Shown in pieces: positions 8,579 through 17,851 of a stretch of DNA of 64,000 bases. Source of the DNA: Botryobacter ruber (GTDB lineage Bacteria > Bacteroidota > Bacteroidia > Cytophagales > Hymenobacteraceae). The notes below the pieces were generated by a model. The model was given only the letters and a program-made list of their open reading frames with translations, made no database searches and had not been told where the DNA came from. The stretch is taken from assembly GCF_003347595.2 (NCBI RefSeq), contig NZ_QCZK02000030.1, forward strand, positions 1-64,000, read 5' to 3'. Within the stretch, counting starts at the first letter, position 1; every line of letters starts with the position of its first letter. A program made the position numbers and the translations under genes.

Positions 8579-10075
8579 CTAATACCCCGGATTCTGGTCG
8601 AGGTTCGGGTTGGCCAGTACATCAGCGGGTGGTACCGGGAACACCAGGCGCTTCGGTTCGGAGGCTGGTTTGAGGTGCCAGGCCTGCAGGAATTTGCCGA
8701 AGCGAATCAGGTCTGCCCTGCGGTGGCCTTCCCAGAAGAGTTCGCGGCCACGCTCGGCGAGCAGGTTATCCAGCGTCAGCTGCTGGAAAGGCGTTACTCC
8801 GCGTAAGGTCCTGATGTTGTTCACGATAGCCAGCGCCTCGCCTGCGGAACCTTTTCGCAGGAGTGCCTCGGCCTTCATCAGTTGCACGTCGGCTAAGCGA
8901 ATGAGCACGACGTCGTTGTCGGCGGCAGATTTGTTGGCGTAGTCCGGGATGTATTTTACCGGGCGCACGCCGTTCCAGAGAGTGGCACCTACAATTACCG
9001 GAATTTCCTTTGTGAAGACTACATTGGGTATCGGAGTACCGTCCGGTTTGTACTGCTGCCCCACCAGGAAACCGGCGTTGTAGCCTCTTTCTTTGGTGAT
9101 GGGGTGCTCGTAATACCGGCGGATGTCGGTTTGCTCAAAGGTGTCGTAGAAATCGCCTACTGCCGCGAAGCCGTTCCAGCCGCCCCCGTTAGGCAGGTTC
9201 ATTTCGGTTGGGAAAATGGCGTGCCACCACACCCACAGCGAATGCGACCGTACACCGCCCTTGCCTTCGATGGTGAAGAGCAATTCCGTGGATTTTTCGT
9301 TGTTGTCGGGGCCGAAGCTGTCCCAATAGAAGTTGAGGGATTTTCCGGTGATGGCATCGGCATACTGGATTACCTTGTCCATGTCGGCATTGTTGAACTG
9401 CGGGTTAGCGCGGTTAGCAAATACGCCTTTGTTCAGGTACAGCCTGGCCAGGAAACCACGGGCTGCATTTTTAGAGGCCCGATAAGCCGGTCCGTTCTCC
9501 GCCAGCAGCGGCAGCGCACCCTCCACTTCTGAGATGATAAAGTTGATGGCTTCGGCCCCCGAATACACTTTCGGCGGGTTCAGCAGGTTGTCGCCCGGGT
9601 CGCGGAAGGGCACGCGGTCGTAGAGGCTCAGGAGGTGGTACATGAAGTATGCCCGCAGGAAACGTGCTTCGGCAGCTACCTCCGGCGACGGATTAAAGGA
9701 AAGCACGTTGGTGGCATCGAACACCCCTTTGTTCATGCGTTCCCATACCGAGCGCAGGTAGGCGTGGTCGGCGCGCCAGGTGTGCTGGTGCAGTTCGCGG
9801 TACACGCCGCCGTTGTCCCAGCCCGAGGGCCGGGAGGGGACAATGGCCGCATCGCCGCTAATCTCATCGAGCACCCAGACAGAGCCGGCGTGCTGGATAA
9901 ACGGACTGTCGAAGTCGCGGTACACGGTTTCAATCATGGAGTTGAAGTTCACGTTCTTCTCCAGGAAGGCTCTTGCTTTGTCGGCGGGAAGTTCGGAGTT
10001 GATGTCTTCTGCCAGGTCGGTACAACCTGCCAGTGCCAGGGCACATAAAATATATTTAAGCGATTTCATATTCAT
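8579..10075 (-). CDS. SusD/RagB family outer-membrane lipoprotein (pair 1)
   Basis: This 498-residue surface glycan-binding lipoprotein is the partner of the SusC transporter 12 bp upstream. It has a lipoprotein signal with lipobox LAGC (Cys18) and the usual all-helical SusD scaffold with TPR-like helices. The C-terminal signature includes LADVQLMKAEALLRKGSAGEALAIVNNIRTLRGV and LLAERGRELFWEGHRRADLIRFGKF. It ends VPPADVLANPNLDQNPGY, typical for the family. It should cap the SusC barrel and bind incoming oligosaccharide. Codon use is G/C-rich, unlike SusD 2-5. Confidence 0.93.
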   Translation of the reverse strand: MNMKSLKYILCALALAGCTDLAEDINSELPADKARAFLEKNVNFNSMIETVYRDFDSPFIQHAGSVWVLDEISGDAAIVPSRPSGWDNGGVYRELHQHTWRADHAYLRSVWERMNKGVFDATNVLSFNPSPEVAAEARFLRAYFMYHLLSLYDRVPFRDPGDNLLNPPKVYSGAEAINFIISEVEGALPLLAENGPAYRASKNAARGFLARLYLNKGVFANRANPQFNNADMDKVIQYADAITGKSLNFYWDSFGPDNNEKSTELLFTIEGKGGVRSHSLWVWWHAIFPTEMNLPNGGGWNGFAAVGDFYDTFEQTDIRRYYEHPITKERGYNAGFLVGQQYKPDGTPIPNVVFTKEIPVIVGATLWNGVRPVKYIPDYANKSAADNDVVLIRLADVQLMKAEALLRKGSAGEALAIVNNIRTLRGVTPFQQLTLDNLLAERGRELFWEGHRRADLIRFGKFLQAWHLKPASEPKRLVFPVPPADVLANPNLDQNPGY

Positions 10076-10087
10076 CGGTTTAAGCGG

Positions 10088-13057
10088 TTAGAAAGATGCA
10101 TTGAGGCCAAGCGTGAAGCTGCGTGCCATAGGGTAAGGCGTGTACTCGATACCGAAAGAAGGCACACCGTTTACGGAACGGTTGGTGTTCACTTCCGGGT
10201 CGAAGCCGCTGTAGTTGGTCAGGAGTAGCAGGTTCTGGCCGGCCAGGTAAATTCTGGCATTTTTCAGCACCGGTGTAATATTGCCGAAGGTGTAGCCCAG
10301 CGTGGCATTCTGCAATCGCATGAAATTGCCGCTCTCCAGGAAGCGTGTCGACACCACGTTGGCGTTGCTCAGGCTTTCGTTGCCCAGGCCAATTTCGGAA
10401 GAGGCATTTCGGCCCAGGCCAAAGTTCGCCGCTGTAATAAGCGCATTAGCCGTGTTGTTGTACAAATGGTGACCAAATGCGCCGTTCATGTTCATGCTGA
10501 AGCTGAACTTGCCTCTGCTCACATTCGTGTTGATGCCCAGCAGGTAGTTCGGGTTCGGATCGCCAACAAATTTCTGTTCATCGCTATAGGTTGCCTTACC
10601 CTGCTCATCGAAGCCCATAAACTCTAGCATCTTAAAGGCGAACAGGGGCTGGCCGTCGGCCAGTTGCTGGCTGTTGCTGCCTCCTCCTAAGCCGTTGCCG
10701 TTTATCTGGCCAGTTAATACTGGAGCACCTTCGTAGCCTATCAGTTTGTTTTGCAGGTAGGTCGCATTCACACCGAATTCCCATGTCCAGTTTGCATTCT
10801 CTACCAGGATGGAGTTCAGCAACACTTCCACACCGGTGTTTTTAACGGTGGCGGGCAGGTTGGTCCAGTACGAAGCGGCGGGCGCTGGCTGCAGTGCCGG
10901 CAGACGGAACAGCAGGTCGCGGGTAGATTTGTCGAAGAACTCGACGGTACCGGTGATTCTGTTCTTAAACAGGCCGAAGTCGAGGCCGAGGTTTACGGTT
11001 TCGGTCGTCTCCCACTTCAGGTTCGGGTTGGCGACGTTGCTCAGGGCGATGCTCTGCAGACCAAAGGCATAACGTTCCTGCGAAGCACCTGCCGGGAATT
11101 CCTGATTACCGGTTTGTCCCCAGCCGGCCCGCAATTTCAGCATACTGAGCTTTTCAATGCCTTTCAGGAAATCTTCTTCCGACATAATCCAGGCGGCGGC
11201 AAACGACGGAAAGTAGCCATACTTGTTGTTCTCTCCGAACTTAGTAGAACCGTCGGCACGCATGGTGGCAGTAAGCAGGTATTTTTCTGCAATGTTCAGG
11301 TTCGCACGACCGAAGTAAGACTGCAGCTCGTTGGTCGGGTCTTTGTAGGAGCTGATGCGAACCTGGTCGGTGCGTGCATTTTGTAAGATGTCGGTGCCTT
11401 TCAGGTCGAAGGAGGTAAAGCCCCGGGCGGTGATGTCGAAGGTGTTGCTTTTGTAGGTCTGGTACTCGTAGCCGCCCAGCACGTCGAGGTTGATGTTGTC
11501 GCTTAGCTTGCTGTTGTAGTTCAGGGTGTGTGTCAAGGTGCTGCTGGTCAGGGTGGCGTTGTTCACCACGGCCAGGCCGATGTCGGTGATCGTGGACAGG
11601 AACAGGTTGCCCGACACATCCACAATGCGGTTGCCTTTGGACTGGTTGATGCCCAGGCTGGCGCGGTAGTCGAGTCCCTTCACGATGTTGAAAGTGGCAG
11701 CCGCACTACCCAGCACGTTCGTCACGTTCGCCACATCGTTGTAATACTCCAGCAGCGCCACCGGGTTAGTAGGCAGACCAGCTACGCTGGTGCCGTAGGT
11801 GCGCTGCACAAATTTGCCATCAGCATCGCGGAAAGGAACCGTTGGGTTCCATTCGATGGCGTTGCCGATAAGGCTGCCGTTTACGTTGGAGTTTTCGGCA
11901 ATAGGCGCCCCGTTCTCAACAGTGTTCGCTACAACTAAATTCAGGTCTACTTTCAGGCGGTCCTCCGGCAGGAACTTGTAAGTACCGGAGTAGTTACCAG
12001 TGTATTTCTTCAGACCGGATTCCTTGATGATGCCTTCCTGGTCGTGGTAGCCGAGCGAGATGCGGTAGCTGCTTCTGTCGTTGCCGCCGCTCAGCGAGGC
12101 ATTTACCATCTGGGTATGAGCAGTGCGCATGATGGCATCAAAGGCATCGACTGACTGACCACCATCACGGTTTTCAATCTGGCGGTGCGCCAGTGCCTGG
12201 CGGAAGGTGTTGCCGTCCATGATATCAGGCTTGCGCGTTAGGGTGCTGATGCCGGTTGACATATCCAGGCTCACGGTAGGCGCTCCCTGGCTGCCTTTTT
12301 TGGTGGTGATGATGACCACGCCGTTAGCGCCACGGGCACCATAAATAGCGGTAGCAGAAGCATCTTTGAGCACGTCGATGGTAGCGATGTCGTTCGGGTT
12401 GAGGAAGTTCAGCGGGTTGGAGCCGGCCGTGCCACCCAGTTCACCGGCTGTGGCGCTTGGTTTGGTATTGCGACCATCCAGCGGTACCCCATCCACCACA
12501 AACAGCGGCTGGTTACCGGACCTTACCGATGAGGTACCCCGGATGCGGAACGTAACTTCACCGCCCGGTGCACCGCTGTTGTTCACGATGTTCACCCCGG
12601 CAATCTTGCCTTGAATCAGCTGCTCCGGCGCTGCATTGATACCGGTGTTAAAATCTTTGGCACCCACACGCGCAACAGAACCGGTCACATCTTTTACCTT
12701 GGCTGTACCATAGCCCACCACGACTACTTCTTCGAGGGCTTGAGCATCCGTCTTCAGCGAAACGTTGATTGCGGAGCGCCTGTTCACAGGTATTTCCTGG
12801 TTCTGGTACCCCACATACGACACAAGCAGCACCGCATTCCCGTCAGTGACAGAAAGTCTGAAGCTTCCATCTGTATCCGTTATTGTCCCGTTAGAAGTTC
12901 CTTTCTGCAACACGGTTACACCCGGCATGCCTACGCCTTTGTCGTCCGTAATTTTGCCCCGCACCTCCAGGGCCTGGGCCAGCGCAGTTGTTATGGTCAG
13001 TAATAGAAACGGAAGCACCAGCAGGTACTTCAGTTCTTTTGATAAAAGTTGTTTCAT
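10088..13057 (-). CDS. SusC/RagA family TonB-dependent oligosaccharide transporter (pair 1)
   Basis: This 989-residue outer-membrane transporter has a signal peptide (cut near TTALAQ, about 28), a carboxypeptidase-D-regulatory-like domain (about 30-105) and the TonB-box/plug start [22 protein letters not shown]. The plug follows (QGKIAGVNIVNNSGAPGGEVTFRIRGTSSV…LFVVDGVPLDGR), then DASATAIYGARGANGVVIITTKKG and a C-terminal 22-strand barrel ending in aromatic SFTLGLNASF. It imports glycan fragments captured with SusD, energised by TonB. The shorter length and absence of the extra N-terminal segment separate it from SusC 2 and 4. No clear operator of the regulon palindrome precedes it. Confidence 0.94.
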   Translation of the reverse strand: MKQLLSKELKYLLVLPFLLLTITTALAQALEVRGKITDDKGVGMPGVTVLQKGTSNGTITDTDGSFRLSVTDGNAVLLVSYVGYQNQEIPVNRRSAINVSLKTDAQALEEVVVVGYGTAKVKDVTGSVARVGAKDFNTGINAAPEQLIQGKIAGVNIVNNSGAPGGEVTFRIRGTSSVRSGNQPLFVVDGVPLDGRNTKPSATAGELGGTAGSNPLNFLNPNDIATIDVLKDASATAIYGARGANGVVIITTKKGSQGAPTVSLDMSTGISTLTRKPDIMDGNTFRQALAHRQIENRDGGQSVDAFDAIMRTAHTQMVNASLSGGNDRSSYRISLGYHDQEGIIKESGLKKYTGNYSGTYKFLPEDRLKVDLNLVVANTVENGAPIAENSNVNGSLIGNAIEWNPTVPFRDADGKFVQRTYGTSVAGLPTNPVALLEYYNDVANVTNVLGSAAATFNIVKGLDYRASLGINQSKGNRIVDVSGNLFLSTITDIGLAVVNNATLTSSTLTHTLNYNSKLSDNINLDVLGGYEYQTYKSNTFDITARGFTSFDLKGTDILQNARTDQVRISSYKDPTNELQSYFGRANLNIAEKYLLTATMRADGSTKFGENNKYGYFPSFAAAWIMSEEDFLKGIEKLSMLKLRAGWGQTGNQEFPAGASQERYAFGLQSIALSNVANPNLKWETTETVNLGLDFGLFKNRITGTVEFFDKSTRDLLFRLPALQPAPAASYWTNLPATVKNTGVEVLLNSILVENANWTWEFGVNATYLQNKLIGYEGAPVLTGQINGNGLGGGSNSQQLADGQPLFAFKMLEFMGFDEQGKATYSDEQKFVGDPNPNYLLGINTNVSRGKFSFSMNMNGAFGHHLYNNTANALITAANFGLGRNASSEIGLGNESLSNANVVSTRFLESGNFMRLQNATLGYTFGNITPVLKNARIYLAGQNLLLLTNYSGFDPEVNTNRSVNGVPSFGIEYTPYPMARSFTLGLNASF

Positions 13058-13121
13058 ACGTGTGTGTTTAAGTTGTTAAGTGGGTAAGGGTGTATTCTCG
13101 TCAGGTAGCGGCTCTTGTAGG

Positions 13122-13155
13122 AAGAGCAGTGGTTTTGGTGGCTGGTGCAGTAAGC
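13122..13155 (-). repeat. Family A dispersed repeat, copy 3
   Basis: AAGAGCAGTGGTTTTGGTGG followed by CTGGTGCAG matches the family A core, upstream of SusC 1. Confidence 0.45.
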
Positions 13156-13168
13156 ATTTACTTTTCCA

Positions 13169-13314
13169 AATCCCCCTTGGCGAAGGGAGCAGGGGGATTG
13201 GTGACTACTGCTGAAAAAATTATCTTTGTGTTCCCGCCTTCTGGTATAGTGACTTTTTAGCTATTCTACTCCTGTTGTGGTCAATCCCCCTTACCCCCTT
13301 CGCCAAGGGGGATT
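13169..13314. repeat. Family D inverted repeat (AATCCCCCTTGGCGAAGGG)
   Basis: The arms are 13169-13199 and 13283-13314, inverted copies built from AATCCCCCTTGGCGAAGGG and AGGGGGATT, separated by about 83 bp. This is the CCCCCTT…AAGGGGG style of Bacteroidota intergenic repeat. Confidence 0.7.
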
Positions 13315-13427
13315 TTTAGTTTCGCTGTTTATTGCAAGATTAGAAATGCTGTCGTTTGCCTTTGCTTTCTATAAAATTGCGCAAGGGCAGGCAGAGGATT
13401 TACACCTGGGAACAAATCATTTCCTTC

Positions 13428-13498
13428 AGCCCGTGCATCATCCCCCTCACCCCTCCCGAATCAAGTCCGGGACCTACGGCTTCAAAGGGGACTTTTTC
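13428..13498. repeat. Family E repeat, variant with a replaced centre
   Basis: The ends (CAGCCCGTGCATCATCCCCC and CTTCAAAGGGGACTTTTTC) match an arm of the element at 17852-17961. The middle instead carries TCCCGAATCAAGTCCGGGAC, itself a small hairpin. It appears to be a shuffled or partly replaced copy. Confidence 0.55.
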
Positions 13499-13617
13499 TC
13501 CGTCATTACATTTAAGTTCAGACACCATACGCACCAGCATAAAGGCAACAGGAATCCTGAACTGCCTTTGGGAGGCAGTCAGACACTGGCGTCAGGAATT
13601 GACTTACAGAGAGAGAT

Positions 13618-13641
13618 GGTGCAGGCAAAATTACCTGCACC
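13618..13641. terminator. Small hairpin after the isomerase gene
   Basis: GGTGCAGG / CCTGCACC forms a perfect 8-bp stem with an 8-nt loop, 20 bp beyond the stop of the gene at 13662. There is no T-run on the minus strand, so a terminator role is uncertain. Confidence 0.35.
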
Positions 13642-13661
13642 TAATGTTATGTTGGCAAATA

Positions 13662-14567
13662 TCAGCAGCCGTTTACCAGCAACCTTTCGTCGAGGAACTT
13701 CTTCGCGCGTGGCACATCCTCTTCTTCCAGGTGTTCGATGATGATGGGAATATTCGGATAATGCTTGCTCAGGCGCTGCAGGTACAGGTCGTAGTTGAGG
13801 GAACCTAAGCCTGGGGCGGGAAGCTCAATCATGCCTACGCCGCGGAGGGTATGCGCTTCGCTGGCGTCAATGTCGGCCATTTTCACGCCCTGGGCTGCGC
13901 CGGCACGTTTCACGTCTTTGGCGTGTGAAATTTTGATTTTATCCGACAGCGCATTGAAGATGAAGTTCAGCGTCTCGTCCATCTTGTCGATGTTGTGCTC
14001 TTCGAAGTAATTGGTGGGGTCCATGAGCAGGCCGAGGTGCGGGTCGTCAATATCGGCGAACAGGCGCAGGGTTTCTTCTACGGAGCCTATCACGTTGTTC
14101 ACATAGGTTTCGGCCAGAAAGGTAACGCCGTGGTCGCGTGAGAAGTTGACGATGTCCTGGATAACGGCACGGCATTCTTCGTAGCCTTCTTCGGTTTTGT
14201 TTTTCGGATGGTGTACCCAGTCGCTGTCGGAGTCGAAGGTGCCGGTTTCGCTGATAACGTAGGGCGAGCCCAGTTCATTGGCAAAGCGAATCAGCTGCTT
14301 GAGGTGCTTAATGTTAGCCTCCCGCTTGGCCGGGTTCGGATGCACCAGGTTGGTGTAGCCCGAGATGCAGGAAATAGGCAGGTTATGGCGGCGAAAGGTG
14401 TCGCGAATCTTTTTACATTTTTCAGAGGTGATGGCGTCCGTGGACAAATCCATGTCTTTGAACGTCGCATCGAGCTGCACAGTGTTGAAGCCCAGGTCAC
14501 GGATTTTTTTCGCCGTTTCTTCTAAGGTATAAGGGAAATAACCTGTAAATATGCCGACTTGTATCAT
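13662..14567 (-). CDS. Sugar phosphate isomerase/epimerase family protein (TIM barrel)
   Basis: This 301-residue cytoplasmic protein belongs to the xylose-isomerase-like TIM-barrel superfamily. Likely metal ligands and catalytic residues lie in the conserved strands SETGTFD, TFLAETYVNNV (Glu), GLLMDPTNYF (Asp), KISHAKDVKR (His) and PIIIEHLEEED (Glu). Relatives isomerise or epimerise sugars, inosose or hydroxypyruvate. It is the last gene after PhyH and Gfo/Idh/MocA on the same strand, but the 190-bp gap contains a large palindrome and a partial operator, so it may have its own promoter. It is not closely similar to the isomerase-like protein at 18019. Confidence 0.8.
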   Translation of the reverse strand: MIQVGIFTGYFPYTLEETAKKIRDLGFNTVQLDATFKDMDLSTDAITSEKCKKIRDTFRRHNLPISCISGYTNLVHPNPAKREANIKHLKQLIRFANELGSPYVISETGTFDSDSDWVHHPKNKTEEGYEECRAVIQDIVNFSRDHGVTFLAETYVNNVIGSVEETLRLFADIDDPHLGLLMDPTNYFEEHNIDKMDETLNFIFNALSDKIKISHAKDVKRAGAAQGVKMADIDASEAHTLRGVGMIELPAPGLGSLNYDLYLQRLSKHYPNIPIIIEHLEEEDVPRAKKFLDERLLVNGC

Positions 14568-14588
14568 AGCTAAAAGTATTATTTAAAG

Positions 14589-14602
14589 GGTTATCGTTAG
14601 TT
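14589..14602. promoter_or_regulatory. Operator-like palindrome, half-perfect (isomerase gene)
   Basis: GGTTATCGTTAGTT has a perfect right half-site (GTTAGTT), and its left half shares TATC with the site at 16784. It lies 22 bp upstream of the start codon at 14567. Confidence 0.4.
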
Positions 14603-14615
14603 TTTTATTTTGTAT

Positions 14616-14743
14616 CGGATTGCAAATCCGACGACTCTGTTAAGACGGGATTATAAATCCCGTCAAGCTGTCATTTTCTTTTCGCTGGTGCGAGCTTGTA
14701 GCTCGTACTCTGTGGAGGTACGAGCTACAAGCTCGCACCAGCG
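14616..14743. repeat. Family F cluster of three palindromes
   Basis: It contains CGGATTGCAAATCCG (14616-14630), GACGGGATTATAAATCCCGTC-type (14644-14664) and a perfect 26-bp-arm inverted repeat (14683-14708 / 14718-14743) around GGTGCGAGCTTGTAGCTCGT with a 9-nt loop. The last lies 14 bp past the Gfo stop and could also terminate transcription. The unit style resembles REP elements. Confidence 0.75.
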
Positions 14744-14757
14744 TAAGTAATGGCTGC

Positions 14758-15873
14758 TCACGACTTGAGTATCTCCTCAATAGGCACTGCCCGGTGTTCT
14801 TTATACGACACATGGCAGGCCTCCACGAGCGCCATGGTTTTAAGATTGTCCTCCCCGTTTAGCTCCGGTGTCGTGTCTTCCTCAATAGCACACAGCAGCT
14901 GCGCCATCGGACCGACAAAAGCGTCCGGGAACCAGACTTCCTTCCAGCGGGGCTTGAACCAGCGTTCTCCCTCCTGGATGGTGGTATAGTCGATAGTGCT
15001 TGGTGTGGGAAGCGGGTAGAAAGGCCAGCCGATGGTTCCCTTGGCCGTGCCTTCGGTTCCTTCTACACGCCACTTAATGTAAATATCACTGGCGGCGCCT
15101 TCGCGGCTTGGGCCGGTCCAGACGTCGTCCCAGGAGGAGGCGCGCAGGCCGTTGTCGTACTCCAGGATGTAGAGCGCTACCCCGTCTTCGTGCCGGAAGT
15201 CTTTTCCGTTACGGGGATCTTCGGTTACGCTGCAAAACACTCTTGTCGGGTCGCCGAAGAGGAAGCGGAAGGCGTCGAGGTGGTGGATACTCATGGTGCG
15301 CAGGGTGGCCCAGCCCAGGTCTTTCTGCCAGGGCTGCCAGTGCGGTATAGCACGCATGTCTATCGAGGCAAAAACCGGCCTTCCCAGCACCTCCTGGTCC
15401 AGCAGCGATTTACAGGCCCGGATAGACTGGTCGTAGCGCATGTTCTGGTTCACGCTCAGTTTTATGCCAGCCTCTGCACATAGCCGCACAAGCTCTTTGG
15501 CTTCGGTGTAGTTTACCGCCATCGGCTTCTGCACCAGGATGCCTTTAATGTGGTCGGCATGCTTCACGGCCTCACGCACGATTTCCAGCTGCACATTGGG
15601 TGGCACGGCAATATCCAGCACCTCGATAGCAGGGTCTTTCAGAAGTTCCTGGTACGTATCGTACACGTTATTAATGCCATGTCGGCCTGCAACCGCCTGG
15701 CTGTTTTCGCGCTGGCGGGAGGCAATAGCCACCGGGTTGAATCCTGCCTGCCGGTAGGCCACCAGGTGGCAGTCGGCCATGATAAAGCCTGACCCGATAC
15801 AGCCTATATTCCAATCCAGCTTCTGCGGTAATCGCGGCTTGTAATCTAATTGTATGTCAACTGATGTATCCAT
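14758..15873 (-). CDS. Gfo/Idh/MocA family oxidoreductase with QKP motif
   Basis: This 371-residue Rossmann-fold oxidoreductase has [23 protein letters not shown] at 23-45. The usual EKP motif reads VQKPM (Gln115-Lys116-Pro117), and the histidine region is [15 protein letters not shown]. It resembles the protein at 20714 in the shared QKPM, the HLVAYR/HLPAYK start and the C-terminal WFPDAFVG / WFPDAFIG segment, so the two are paralogues. It follows the PhyH-like gene by 23 bp, suggesting co-transcription and a joint pathway on one sugar-derived substrate. The substrate is unknown. Confidence 0.82.
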   Translation of the reverse strand: MDTSVDIQLDYKPRLPQKLDWNIGCIGSGFIMADCHLVAYRQAGFNPVAIASRQRENSQAVAGRHGINNVYDTYQELLKDPAIEVLDIAVPPNVQLEIVREAVKHADHIKGILVQKPMAVNYTEAKELVRLCAEAGIKLSVNQNMRYDQSIRACKSLLDQEVLGRPVFASIDMRAIPHWQPWQKDLGWATLRTMSIHHLDAFRFLFGDPTRVFCSVTEDPRNGKDFRHEDGVALYILEYDNGLRASSWDDVWTGPSREGAASDIYIKWRVEGTEGTAKGTIGWPFYPLPTPSTIDYTTIQEGERWFKPRWKEVWFPDAFVGPMAQLLCAIEEDTTPELNGEDNLKTMALVEACHVSYKEHRAVPIEEILKS

Positions 15874-15896
15874 TGTTATAAGCTCTATTTCAGGTC

Positions 15897-16751
15897 CTAC
15901 TTTACTTTTAGGGTAATTTCGTCATCCTTGTTCAGGAAGTCTGTTTTATCCGACAACCCAACCGGCTCCGATGCCAGCACCGCCTCGTCGGGCACCACGC
16001 TAACCGGCGTGATGCAGGATTTATTTTTCTCGCGGAAAGGCACGTTGTAGCTGAGGTTGTAGGCCGAAATGAGCGACCAGCGGGGTTTGTCCGACAGGTT
16101 GGCTTCAGACATGTGCAGCAGGTTGGGGTGGAAAAACAGCACATCGCCCGGCTCCAGCTCCACATACACACGCTCGCAGTGCTTCATGGCTTCTTCCACG
16201 AACGGCATGTCGGCGCCCTGCTGCTCGCCGGCAAACAAGTGCTCAAAGCGGCCCATCTTGTGCGAGCCCTTCAGCACCTGCAGGCATCCGTTCAGTTTGG
16301 TGGCCTCGGTAAGCGCCAGCATCACGCTAATCATGGCATCCGGATACAGGAAACCGTTCTTGTACCAGTAGCCGTAGTCCTGGTGCCACTCCCAGGCCCC
16401 TCCTACCTGCGGCTCTTTCTGCATGAGCTTGGAATGGAAATGGCATACTTCGCCTTCGCCCAGCAGGGCCTGCACACTGCCTACCATTTTTTCGCTGCGG
16501 GTGAGCAGGCCAAAGGTATCGTCGCCGGGGGTAAACCAGAGGGTAAGTTTGGTATGCTTGCCGCTTTGGTCTTTAAAGTCCCAGGCATGGCTGCGCAACT
16601 GGTCGTCGCCGGTAGCTAAGCCATAGAGCAGCGCTACCTCTTCGGCATTCACAAAGTTCTTCACAATCAGGTAGCCATCCCGGTCATATTGCTCCTTTTG
16701 AGCGGGTGTAAGTCTTGTTGCAGTCATTCGTTCTGTCAGTTTGGTTTTCAT
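15897..16751 (-). CDS. Phytanoyl-CoA dioxygenase (PhyH) family Fe(II)/2-oxoglutarate oxygenase
   Basis: This 284-residue cytoplasmic non-haem iron oxygenase carries the complete facial triad and co-substrate set: His123-x-Asp125 ([11 protein letters not shown]), His213 ([11 protein letters not shown]) and Arg224 ([12 protein letters not shown]) for 2-oxoglutarate. Family members hydroxylate diverse small molecules. Presence in a sugar-catabolism operon with a Gfo/Idh/MocA enzyme is notable, because no pectin pathway I know needs such an oxygenase. A methylated, modified or aromatic side group is one possibility (inference). It is the first gene of its unit, divergent from the AraC regulator, with a -7 box at 16801 and an operator over the predicted start site. 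Confidence 0.85.
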   Translation of the reverse strand: MKTKLTERMTATRLTPAQKEQYDRDGYLIVKNFVNAEEVALLYGLATGDDQLRSHAWDFKDQSGKHTKLTLWFTPGDDTFGLLTRSEKMVGSVQALLGEGEVCHFHSKLMQKEPQVGGAWEWHQDYGYWYKNGFLYPDAMISVMLALTEATKLNGCLQVLKGSHKMGRFEHLFAGEQQGADMPFVEEAMKHCERVYVELEPGDVLFFHPNLLHMSEANLSDKPRWSLISAYNLSYNVPFREKNKSCITPVSVVPDEAVLASEPVGLSDKTDFLNKDDEITLKVK

Positions 16752-16783
16752 TTATAATAGAAGCAGGTAAGAACAAAATTGAT

Positions 16784-16797
16784 AACTATCATTAGTT
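16784..16797. promoter_or_regulatory. Operator candidate AACTATCATTAGTT (PhyH/AraC spacer)
   Basis: This site has one mismatch to the palindrome AACTAAYRTTWGTT. It sits directly downstream of the PhyH -7 box, over the expected +1, which fits repressor binding. It is the best-placed member of the set. Confidence 0.55.
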
Positions 16798-16800
16798 AGT

Positions 16801-16808
16801 CAAAGCTA
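16801..16808 (-). promoter_or_regulatory. Candidate -7 box of the PhyH operon
   Basis: The minus-strand reading is TAGCTTTG (TAnnTTTG). The predicted start is near 16797, giving a leader of about 45 nt. Confidence 0.5.
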
Positions 16809-16905
16809 AATCATTGCAACTGCATACGCCACCAGTATTCTATCAAAAAAATAAAGTTTTTTAACATAATAGACTGATTACAAATTATCTTTAGTTAAAT
16901 TTCTA

Positions 16906-16913
16906 TAAGTTTA
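16906..16913 (+). promoter_or_regulatory. Candidate -7 box of the AraC gene
   Basis: TAAGTTTA is one base off TAnnTTTG, about 20 bp before the ATG at 16935 and within A/T-rich DNA. Confidence 0.3.
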
Positions 16914-16934
16914 GACATTTAACTTTCGGATTGA

Positions 16935-17780
16935 ATGAAGGCACACGTTCAAAAGCTTCCGTTGTCGGAGTATTCTTCTTTTGTGGCCGACAAATTTATT
17001 ACGCCTTATTTTGAAACGCCGTGGCATTACCACAGCGAATATGAGCTGGTGCTTATTCTTATCGGGAAGGGCAAGCGGTTTGTAGGCAATCATGTGTCGG
17101 ATTATAACGAAGGCAACCTCACCTTCCTGGGCCCGGACCTGCCTCACCTGTTCCGGAAAGAGGATGAGCAGGCACAGGGGGGCGCACTGGTGATACATTT
17201 CGACGAGCATTTTCTCGGAAGCAGCTTTAGACTAATACCGGAAATGCAGAAGATAAACCTGCTGTTTCAGCGGTCGCGCATGGGCATGCATTTAACCGGA
17301 ACGTGCCGAAAGGTGATTGCTGAGAAGATGCACGAAATGCTGGAGCTGCAGGGAATGGAGCGGCTGGTATGCCTGCTTTCGGTGCTGAACATCCTGGCGG
17401 ATACGGATGAATATGAGCTGTTGTCGAGTCCCGACATCACCGGCCAGAATACCAAAGACAACGACCGGCTGAACAAGGTGTTCGATTATGTGATGACGCA
17501 TTTCAAAGAGGAGATACAGCTGGAAGAGGTGGCGGAGGTAGCCAACATGAGCTACTCCGGTTTCTGCCGCTACTTTAAAAACCGGACCAAGAAAAACTTT
17601 TCGCACTTTGTAAATGAAATCCGCATCGGCTATGCCTGTAAGCTGCTCATGGAAAGCGAGGCCAGCGTGAGCAACGTCTGCTTCGAAAGCGGCTTCAACA
17701 ACCTGACCAACTTCAACGACCAGTTTAAAAAAGTTGTCAAGTGCACGCCGTACCAGTTTAAGCTGCAAAGCAAGGCATAA
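16935..17780 (+). CDS. AraC family transcriptional regulator with cupin sensor domain
   Basis: This 281-residue cytoplasmic regulator has an N-terminal cupin-type ligand domain (about 15-100; PWHYHSEYELVLILIGKGKRFVGN and LTFLGPDLPHLF). The C-terminal double helix-turn-helix of AraC type spans about 180-280 (EEVAEVANMSYSGFCRYFKNRTKKNF … NVCFESGFNNLTNFNDQFKKVVKCTPYQF). It is divergent from the PhyH-Gfo operon and is the only transcription factor in the window, so it probably responds to a sugar and activates that operon. AraC proteins usually bind direct repeats, so it is probably not the protein that binds the 14-bp palindrome. Confidence 0.88.
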   Translation: MKAHVQKLPLSEYSSFVADKFITPYFETPWHYHSEYELVLILIGKGKRFVGNHVSDYNEGNLTFLGPDLPHLFRKEDEQAQGGALVIHFDEHFLGSSFRLIPEMQKINLLFQRSRMGMHLTGTCRKVIAEKMHEMLELQGMERLVCLLSVLNILADTDEYELLSSPDITGQNTKDNDRLNKVFDYVMTHFKEEIQLEEVAEVANMSYSGFCRYFKNRTKKNFSHFVNEIRIGYACKLLMESEASVSNVCFESGFNNLTNFNDQFKKVVKCTPYQFKLQSKA

Positions 17781-17787
17781 ATAGTTT

Positions 17788-17819
17788 GCTGCAGCTGCCA
17801 CCATTGCCTCTGCTGCTTG
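17788..17819 (+). repeat. Family A dispersed repeat, copy 4
   Basis: GCTGCAGCTGCCACCATTGC followed by CTCTGCTGCTTG lies immediately past the AraC stop, in the same orientation as the copies at 4940 and 48375. Confidence 0.55.
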
Positions 17820-17851
17820 ATTTTACAATTGTGAAATACGGCTGCAGGAGA

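Noticed and set aside
16911..17210. Minus-strand frame opposite the AraC cupin domain
   Set aside because: It overlaps a clear AraC gene and its sequence has no domain-like pattern.
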